In this document: positions 1-4,466 of the stretch, in pieces
Position numbering within the stretch: position 1 is the first letter of the stretch
Layout: each line of letters starts with the position of its first letter
DNA from: Acidobacteriota bacterium
GTDB taxonomy: Bacteria; Acidobacteriota; Terriglobia; Terriglobales; Acidobacteriaceae
Length of the DNA: 7,363 nt
Assembly (NCBI GenBank): GCA_025353435.1
Contig: JANXQR010000137.1
Coordinates: 1 to 7,363, forward strand
Direction: 5' to 3'
The notes under the pieces: generated by a model
Told to the model about the DNA's origin: nothing
The model's input: only the letters and a program-made list of their open reading frames with translations
Databases searched by the model: none
Made by a program: the position numbers and the translations under genes

Positions 1-605
1 CCGGGCGCCCCGCCCACATCATCGCCAAGATGAACGCCTTGCTCGAGCCCAGCGTCATCGAATCCCTCTACCAGGCCTCCCAGGCCGGGTGCGAAATCGA
101 CCTCATCATTCGCGGCCTCTGCATTATCCGCCCCGGGGTCAAAGGCCTTTCTGACCGCATCCGCGTCCGCTCCATCGTCGGCCGCTTCCTCGAGCACTCC
201 CGCATCTTCCACTTCGCCAACGGCGGCGACCCCGAAATCTACATCGGGTCCGCCGACTGGATGCCCCGCAATCTATTCGAGCGCTGTGAAGTCGTCTTCC
301 CCGTGCGCGATCCCATCGCCAAGTCCCGCATCCACGACGAAATCCTCCCCGCCCTCCTTGCCGACACCCTCAAAGCGCGCATCCAGCAGCCGGACGGCAC
401 CTATTGCCGCGCAAAGGAGGCGCAGAAGGATGTGCCTCCATTTTCCTGCCAGGAATTCCTCATGCAGCTCGCCGAAGGTAAAACCGACCTCGACGCCATT
501 CCCAAAGCCGCCATCCGCGCTGTCGCCACTCCTGCTCCGCGCCGAGCCGCACCTCGGAAAGCCGTGAAAAAAGCCGCTGCCAAAACCTCTCACGCCGCCG
601 ACTAG
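1..605 (+). CDS. ppk1: Polyphosphate kinase 1, C-terminal fragment (5' end outside window)
   Basis: PPK1 reversibly transfers the gamma phosphate of ATP onto inorganic polyphosphate. The frame is already open at position 3 and reads GRPAHIIAKMNALLEP, typical of the interior of PPK1, so the ATG at 30 is internal and not the start. Family landmarks follow: RGLCIIRPGVKGLS, then SIVGRFLEHSRIFHFANGG, then YIGSADWMPRNLFER. The His in FLEHSR (codon 195-197) aligns with E. coli PPK1 His592, one of the two histidines important for catalysis; the other is upstream of the window. The fold is phospholipase-D-like. After the usual end of the enzyme, the last ~35 residues are rich in Ala, Lys, Arg and Pro (PRRAAPRKAVKKAAAKTS), resembling a histone H1-type basic tail. 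The stop is TAG at 603-605. The next gene starts 96 bp downstream on the same strand. The family call is very secure; the role of the tail is unknown. Confidence 0.95.
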   Translation, partial: GRPAHIIAKMNALLEPSVIESLYQASQAGCEIDLIIRGLCIIRPGVKGLSDRIRVRSIVGRFLEHSRIFHFANGGDPEIYIGSADWMPRNLFERCEVVFPVRDPIAKSRIHDEILPALLADTLKARIQQPDGTYCRAKEAQKDVPPFSCQEFLMQLAEGKTDLDAIPKAAIRAVATPAPRRAAPRKAVKKAAAKTSHAAD

Positions 606-690
606 CAGTGCCCGCTCGCTCCCCCAAACGGTATGCGATCTGACTCGCCAAAACTGGCCGCGATCGACAAATCCTTCTCCAGAACCGACA

Positions 691-696
691 TAGAAT
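691..696 (+). promoter_or_regulatory. Candidate -10 element giving a leaderless sugar-kinase mRNA
   Basis: TAGAAT matches the sigma-70 -10 consensus at five of six positions. It ends five bases before ATG 702, so initiation 6-8 nt downstream of it would begin at or next to the start codon. The absence of a Shine-Dalgarno fits a leaderless message. No good -35 is present at 17 bp; TCGACA at 664-669 is the nearest match but has a 21-bp spacer. The gene could instead be read through from ppk1. Confidence 0.3.
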
Positions 697-701
697 GAAA
701 T

Positions 702-1601
702 ATGGGCGTCCCACTATCTATCTCCGCCGCTTTCGTCGGTAGAACCACGCTTGACGTTCTCTATTCGCTCGACGAGCTTCCCCAGGAAGACACCAAGACC
801 TTCGCCCGCGGCTTTCGCGTCGCACCCGGCGGCCCCGCTTGCAACGCCGCCATCACCCACATCTTGCTTGGCGGCACCGCCACTCTAATCAGTGCGGTGG
901 GACGTGGGCACGGGGCAGTTGCAGTTCGCGAAGAACTCGACCGCCGCGGTGTGCGCCTTGTAGACCTCGCCGCACGCACTCACTACGAAACGCCCATAAC
1001 CACCGTGCTCACCACAAATGGTCGATCCACCCGCACCATCATCAATCCGCCGCAATCTGAAGTAGACCCGCAGTCCCTTCCCGCATCGTGGAATTCCGAA
1101 TGGGGTTCCATGCCCCCCGTCATTCTTGTCGATGGCTTCCACCTGATGCAGGCGCTGCCCATGCTGGGAGCCTGCCATAATGCCGGCTCAGCCCTCGTCC
1201 TCGACGGCGGAAGCTGGAAGCCCGGTACCGACGTACTCGCTCCGATGCTCACGGTTGCCATCTGCGGTGAGCGCTTCGCCCTGCCCGGCAAACCCGCCGA
1301 TCCTGAAGCCACTATTGCCTGGTTTGCCCAACAGAAAGTACCCCACATCGCCGTCACCCGCGGCTCGCGCCCCATCCTTGCATATGATCGCGGCCGCAGA
1401 TTCACCATCGAAATCCCGCCCATCGAAGCCGTCGACACCTCGGGCGCCGGTGACGTCCTTCATGGCGCCTTCTGCCATCATTTCTCCGCCTTCGCGCATT
1501 TCGAAACTGCACTGCGCAGCGCCGCCGACATCGCGACACGGTCCTGCCTCAGCCTCGGCATCGACGGTTGGAAAAATGAATTGGATTGTCAGCGGAAATA
1601 G
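702..1601 (+). CDS. PfkB/ribokinase-family carbohydrate kinase
   Basis: This is a complete 299-residue protein of normal length for the PfkB family, cytoplasmic enzymes that phosphorylate sugars or nucleosides with ATP. The N-terminal substrate-binding glycine motif is PGGPACNAA (residues 42-50). The C-terminal family signature is DTSGAGDVLHGAF (245-257), with D251 as the expected catalytic base and GAG forming the anion hole. VTRGSRP (218-224) matches the strand and turn ahead of the ATP site. The GGPAxxAA form is seen in sulfofructose-kinase-like and fructokinase-like members, but the substrate cannot be fixed from sequence. An in-frame TGA at 696-698 lies one codon before ATG 702, so no start further upstream is possible. 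No Shine-Dalgarno precedes the ATG. It lies 96 bp after ppk1 on the same strand and converges with the minus-strand gene ending at 1666. Family call secure, specificity unknown. Confidence 0.93.
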   Translation: MGVPLSISAAFVGRTTLDVLYSLDELPQEDTKTFARGFRVAPGGPACNAAITHILLGGTATLISAVGRGHGAVAVREELDRRGVRLVDLAARTHYETPITTVLTTNGRSTRTIINPPQSEVDPQSLPASWNSEWGSMPPVILVDGFHLMQALPMLGACHNAGSALVLDGGSWKPGTDVLAPMLTVAICGERFALPGKPADPEATIAWFAQQKVPHIAVTRGSRPILAYDRGRRFTIEIPPIEAVDTSGAGDVLHGAFCHHFSAFAHFETALRSAADIATRSCLSLGIDGWKNELDCQRK

Positions 1602-1606
1602 AGACT

Positions 1607-1630
1607 AAAAAACCGGAGCAGACAGGCCCC
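1607..1630 (-). terminator. Candidate Rho-independent terminator for the minus-strand unit
   Basis: Read on the minus strand, GGGGC, a six-base loop CTGTCT and GCTCC form a five-base-pair stem with one G-U wobble, followed by GG and six T residues (complement of 1607-1612). It begins about 36 nt after the stop of the 110-residue protein, where a terminator for the 4075-to-1666 unit would be expected. The stem is short, so it may be weak. On the plus strand there is no T tract, so it would not terminate the kinase gene. Confidence 0.45.
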
Positions 1631-1665
1631 ATCCACGCAAGCACCCATGACGACAAGCTTCGCCG

Positions 1666-1998
1666 TCAGAACTTGTGCATGTTGTTTTTTCCTACCGAGC
1701 CCATCGCAAGAATAACGATCGTCCCCGTCCATGGAGCAGCCGCTGTGCCCGCCGGGGTCGTGTCCGCCGTCATGGATTGAACGGCATACAGCGTGTTCGA
1801 CGCGTAATCGTGGATGTAGCCGATTGAGGCCTTGGGCGTGCCCTTAGCTTTAGAGGTCTGGTGCAGGGCCTTTCCACCAAACACCGTTTCGAACACCGCG
1901 GTGTTTGAAGTCTTGCTTGGCGCATAACCGCCCGTGACTTCCACCGAGCAGTCCTTGATTCCGTTGTGGAACACGGTACCGACAATGGTCTGAGACAT
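1666..1998 (-). CDS. Small hypothetical protein, 110 residues
   Basis: I do not recognise this family. The frame opens MSQTIVGTVFHNGIKDCSVEV and is rich in Thr, Gly, Ala, Val and Ser. It has no signal peptide and no clear transmembrane helix; a mildly hydrophobic stretch near the C-terminus (GTIVILAMGSVG, about residues 91-102) is too short and Gly-rich to be convincing. Alternating polar and hydrophobic residues suggest a small beta-rich fold (inference). There is a single Cys (residue 17). Support for a real gene is codon usage with strong G/C third positions, no competing plus-strand gene, a candidate terminator just after the stop, and placement 52 bp downstream of the DUF3300 gene on the same strand, consistent with co-transcription. 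No clear Shine-Dalgarno precedes ATG 1998, so the start is the least certain part. Confidence 0.68.
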   Translation of the reverse strand: MSQTIVGTVFHNGIKDCSVEVTGGYAPSKTSNTAVFETVFGGKALHQTSKAKGTPKASIGYIHDYASNTLYAVQSMTADTTPAGTAAAPWTGTIVILAMGSVGKNNMHKF

Positions 1999-2050
1999 GC
2001 CGCAGAGTGTAACAGACGATCGCCTCGTTCAGCGCTCGTTGCTGCTTTCC

Positions 2051-4075
2051 TCAATGCCTGCCGTGCGAACTCCCACCGCTCGAGTGACCGCCGCCTGAAG
2101 AGTGACCGCCGCCACCTCCATGACTTCCCCCACCAAAGCCACCTGACGAATGCCCTCCCCCGCTGAATCCTCCTGAAGAGTGCCCACCGCCATAACTCTG
2201 CGCGTGTCCCCCGCCATACGACTGGAACCCGCCGGAATGACCGCCACCACCGTAGCTCGGAGCGTGCCCACCACCAAACGAACCCGAATATCCGCCTGAC
2301 GAACCATGTCCAAATCCGCCATACCCGCCAGCGTAAGCGCTCGTGGAACCACGGCTCATGTCACTCCGACCGTAGTTTTGCGTCGGCGCGCGATAGGTCT
2401 GCGCCGGGCCGCGATATCCCTGCGTCGGCGCACTGTAGCGCGGAATTCCGTACCCGCCGCCCTGCCGCCCCACATAGCCTTGCCCACTCTGCCCACTCTG
2501 CGAGGTCCCGCCGCCATAGCGCGAATACGTTCCCGCATGCGAGCCAAGACCCTGCGGCGCTCCACCGTAAGGTTGCGGCCGTCCAACCCCACCCGGCATG
2601 TTGCCATAAGGCTGGCGCTGTCCCGAATTCGTGCCTGAATACCCACCTGAATACGGAACGGGGTTCGTCCGAGGATACCCGCCTCCGTTCATTCCCAACT
2701 GATTTCCGCCAGCCTGACCGCCGAGCCGATTCAGCCCCTGCGTCGGCGCGCCGTTGTAGCCATTCCGATTGGCCCCATTCAGCCCAAATCCGTTCTGGCC
2801 GCCAAGCCCACCGCCCGGACGAGCCGTCGGATACCCACTCTCCCGATTCATTCCTCTCCCAGTAGGTCCACTCTGAGTTCCGCCACCGGGCCGAGCCACA
2901 GGAAACCCTCCAGCCCGCATATTCTCGTTCGAACCGCCACGCAGCACGCCAGACCCGCCGCCAGCTCGCGCAACCGGGAAGTTGCCGTTGCGATTGAAAC
3001 CGCCCTGCCCCGGATGTGCCTGAATCCCTTCATGGTGATAGTCTCCGAATCGCGCCATCTGCTGCCCACCGCGCTCTCCGCGCCACCCGCCGTGCTGGTA
3101 CCAGCCGCCATAGCGCGGACCGCCGTGCTCAAATCCCCAGTCATGCATCCCGTAACCGCGCGGCCAATAGCATTGGTGATCGAACAGAATTCCGCCGCCC
3201 AGCCAGTCAAATCCCCACGCCATCAACCCAAACGGCACTCGCAGAAACGCACCCACCGCAAAGCCCACGCCAAACTCAACAGCCGACCCTAGATAGTCCG
3301 CCGCTTCAACTCCCGCGTAGAAGCCCGGATAGGGCGCGATCGGCTCCCCATAAACCATCGACGGATTGTAGGAAGGCACGTACACCACCTCGGGATTCGT
3401 CGGCGCCACCGAAATGTATCCAGGGTCATTGACCACCTGTTCCTGCGGCGTGCTCTGCAAGTTGCCCGCCCGCTCCGCCCGCTCGCGAAGCACCTGCACC
3501 GTCTGCAGCACATCCTGCGGCTGGTTGTAATACGCATTTCCCAGCGATGCCGTCCACTGCAGATTGCTGTTCAGCATCTGCAATACCTGCGGAAACGCCG
3601 TCAGCGCCTTCACGCTTGGGTCCCAAGCCGTCTGCTCGCTCGCCCCCGCCGCCACCCGTTCCGGCGAAGCATTCCCCATGCTCCCCATCCACTGGTCGGC
3701 CGACGAAATCTCTGCCGGATACGTCGACGCCGTCAAAATCTGCGCCACCAGCGTATCCGGATAAAGCGCAATCGGCGCCACCAACTGGTCCAGCTGCTCA
3801 GCATTCAACGGCTGCGCGGGCCCTGATGGCGCGTAACCCAGATTCGGCACGCCCTGCCCGTACCCACTCCCCTGCCCATAACCGGGCGATCCATAGGCTT
3901 GCTGCGGCGCCTGCTGCCCATAGCCAGGCTGTGCGCCGGGCTGCTGGTAGGCCTGTTGCTGTGGGGGAGGGGTCTCGTCGTCCGGAGGCCAAACGTCCTG
4001 CGCGTGAATTGGTTGACCCGCAAAGGTCAACAGGGGCACGGTCATCGCACATGCAAACACAAGTCCGGGCTTCAT
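2051..4075 (-). CDS. DUF3300 protein with long Gly/Tyr/Ser/His-rich tail, exported
   Basis: This 674-residue protein has an N-terminal signal peptide (basic K2, hydrophobic core about 5-19, probable cleavage after IHA at residue 25). Next come a Pro/Gln/Gly/Tyr-rich linker (about 30-88) and a DUF3300 domain (about 90-300). Domain hallmarks are LVAPIALYPDTLVAQILTAS, then WDPSVKALTAFPQVLQML, then EVVYVPSYNPSMVYG. The function of DUF3300 is not established. A hydrophobic Gly-rich segment (about 264-297) closes the domain. Residues ~315-674, over half the protein, are low complexity: Gly, Tyr, Arg, Asn, Gln and Ser first, then Gly/Ser/His repeats. Three FPVARPGGG-like repeats and four GGGHSSGG units are visible. 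Known DUF3300 proteins often carry variable low-complexity tails; this one is long. The start is supported by the signal peptide and a GAGG Shine-Dalgarno ending four bases before the ATG. It is divergent from the receptor gene and probably periplasmic or envelope-associated (inference). Confidence 0.9.
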   Translation of the reverse strand: MKPGLVFACAMTVPLLTFAGQPIHAQDVWPPDDETPPPQQQAYQQPGAQPGYGQQAPQQAYGSPGYGQGSGYGQGVPNLGYAPSGPAQPLNAEQLDQLVAPIALYPDTLVAQILTASTYPAEISSADQWMGSMGNASPERVAAGASEQTAWDPSVKALTAFPQVLQMLNSNLQWTASLGNAYYNQPQDVLQTVQVLRERAERAGNLQSTPQEQVVNDPGYISVAPTNPEVVYVPSYNPSMVYGEPIAPYPGFYAGVEAADYLGSAVEFGVGFAVGAFLRVPFGLMAWGFDWLGGGILFDHQCYWPRGYGMHDWGFEHGGPRYGGWYQHGGWRGERGGQQMARFGDYHHEGIQAHPGQGGFNRNGNFPVARAGGGSGVLRGGSNENMRAGGFPVARPGGGTQSGPTGRGMNRESGYPTARPGGGLGGQNGFGLNGANRNGYNGAPTQGLNRLGGQAGGNQLGMNGGGYPRTNPVPYSGGYSGTNSGQRQPYGNMPGGVGRPQPYGGAPQGLGSHAGTYSRYGGGTSQSGQSGQGYVGRQGGGYGIPRYSAPTQGYRGPAQTYRAPTQNYGRSDMSRGSTSAYAGGYGGFGHGSSGGYSGSFGGGHAPSYGGGGHSGGFQSYGGGHAQSYGGGHSSGGFSGGGHSSGGFGGGSHGGGGGHSSGGGHSSGGSSHGRH
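2054..2265 (-). repeat. Gly/Ser/His repeat block encoding the DUF3300 C-terminus
   Basis: The last ~71 codons encode degenerate tandem units. GGGHSSGG occurs at residues 629, 639, 655 and 661, preceded by related units SYGGGGHSGGF and SYGGGHAQ. Ten histidines fall between residues 604 and 674, mostly spaced 6-11 apart. The unit length is irregular, suggesting repeated expansion and drift rather than a fresh tandem duplication. Confidence 0.75.
2481..2498. repeat. Perfect 9-bp tandem duplication inside the DUF3300 tail
   Basis: TGCCCACTC occurs twice back to back and is in frame, encoding the repeated tripeptide within SQSGQSGQG on the minus strand. Gain or loss of a unit would leave the frame intact, which fits slippage-driven length change in a low-complexity region. 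Confidence 0.7.
2807..2980 (-). repeat. Three-copy FPVARPGGG motif repeat in DUF3300 protein
   Basis: The segment encodes FPVARAGGG (residues 366-374), FPVARPGGG (391-399) and YPTARPGGG (415-423), about 25 residues apart, separated by Asn/Arg/Gly-rich spacers. The core is aromatic-Pro-x-Ala-Arg-x-Gly-Gly-Gly. No function is known to me. Confidence 0.75.
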
Positions 4076-4090
4076 TCCGCCTCATTTCAA

Positions 4091-4118
4091 CCGCGGACCC
4101 GTGGGAGCGGGCCCGCGG
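4091..4118 (-). promoter_or_regulatory. GC-rich stem-loop in the presumed 5' leader of the DUF3300 gene
   Basis: In the minus-strand transcript, CCGCGGGCCCG and CGGGTCCGCGG pair over 11 bp, with a single G-U wobble and a six-base loop (CTCCCA). The stem ends 15 nt before ATG 4075 and about 8 nt before the GAGG Shine-Dalgarno. It is not followed by a T tract, so it is not an intrinsic terminator. It may be an mRNA-stabilising or translation-modulating hairpin, or an operator-like inverted repeat at the DNA level. The structure is read directly; the role is inferred. Confidence 0.6.
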
Positions 4119-4126
4119 CCGTGTAA

Positions 4127-4132
4127 GTAATA
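4127..4132 (-). promoter_or_regulatory. Candidate -10 for the DUF3300 gene
   Basis: On the minus strand TATTAC (four of six consensus matches) lies in the only AT-rich patch close to the gene. Initiation ~7 nt downstream would start the message at about 4120, right at the stem-loop. No acceptable -35 is visible, so confidence is low. Confidence 0.2.
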
Positions 4133-4392
4133 TTTCTAACCATCCCCACCCGTCTTTCCGGCACCCAGTTGCCCGGGAGGAGGCGGAGGCAGGGATGTCA
4201 GCGTGAACCCGAAATGCCCCCATTAGTTTCGGTATGCGCCTCAATAAAACCGAGGCTTCCTGAAGTACGCCTCCGCTTGTTGACCCTGCGCAGTGCAACC
4301 CCCAACCCCACCAAAATCCCGCAAGACTCCACGAATTGACCTCACCCGCTCACAATCTCACTTTTATGAATCACCAGCCCGCCACAAGCGCC

Positions 4393-4412
4393 TGAATTAA
4401 ATAAACTACTTT
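4393..4412 (+). promoter_or_regulatory. AT-rich candidate promoter for the TonB receptor gene
   Basis: This is the most AT-rich run in front of the receptor gene (ATTAAATAAACTACTT), about 55-75 bp before the start. TAAACT at 4403-4408 is a four-of-six -10 match. A TTGACC (-35-like) at 4336-4341 is too far away to pair with it. Only the composition and position support the call. Confidence 0.22.
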
Positions 4413-4458
4413 CAAAGACGAACAAGAATCGTCCCTTCCGTGAATATCCTTTTGAAAG
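4409..4458 (+). promoter_or_regulatory. Inverted repeat overlapping the receptor ribosome-binding site
   Basis: CTTTCAAA (4409-4416) is perfectly complementary to TTTGAAAG (4451-4458). The second arm overlaps AAGG, the Shine-Dalgarno of the gene starting at 4467. Between the arms lies a smaller hairpin, GACGA (4417-4421) with TCGTC (4429-4433), directly adjacent to the first arm. If transcribed, the outer pairing would sequester the ribosome-binding site. Confidence 0.35.
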
Positions 4459-4466
4459 GCGGCCTG

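Larger units (their letters stand above)
4076..4466. other. Divergent intergenic region between DUF3300 and TonB receptor genes
   Basis: These 391 bp hold no convincing gene. Short frames crossing them are low-complexity overlaps of neighbouring genes. The region should carry both divergent promoters. AT-rich patches lie at 4122-4138 (toward the DUF3300 gene) and 4393-4412 (toward the receptor gene). It contains a GC-rich stem-loop at 4091-4118, a small GCCTC/GAGGC inverted repeat (4238-4242 with 4252-4256), a purine-rich GGAGGCGGAGGC tract near 4180, and an inverted repeat over the receptor Shine-Dalgarno. No operator of a known regulator family is recognisable. Confidence 0.7.

Noticed and set aside
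695..742. 15-codon frame starting at ATG 695, overlapping the kinase start (MKYGRPTIYLRRFRR)
   Set aside because: It could be a leader peptide, but there is no Shine-Dalgarno and the ATG lies inside the -10-like hexamer region, so it would be untranscribed if that promoter is real.
1586..1780. 64-codon plus-strand frame after the kinase gene
   Set aside because: It overlaps the kinase 3' end and the antisense of the 110-residue gene, with no ribosome-binding site or motif.
2051..2265. CRISPR-like or mobile-element repeats in the Gly-rich region
   Set aside because: The repeats are degenerate, in frame and explained by low-complexity protein sequence; there are no uniform spacers, terminal inverted repeats or transposase.
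3547..4206. 219-codon plus-strand frame opposite the DUF3300 5' half
   Set aside because: It is an antisense overlap of a well-supported gene. Its product is Pro/Ala/Ser/Arg-rich, as expected from the complement of Gly/Gln/Pro codons, and it matches no family.
4238..4256. GCCTC/GAGGC inverted repeat as a terminator
   Set aside because: The stem is only 5 bp with a 9-base loop, has no T tract on either strand, and lies in a divergent region where no transcript needs to end.
4336..4367. TTGACC ... TTTTAT as a sigma-70 promoter for the receptor
   Set aside because: The spacer is 20 bp and the -10 matches only four of six positions, and it lies about 100 bp before the start; too weak to annotate.
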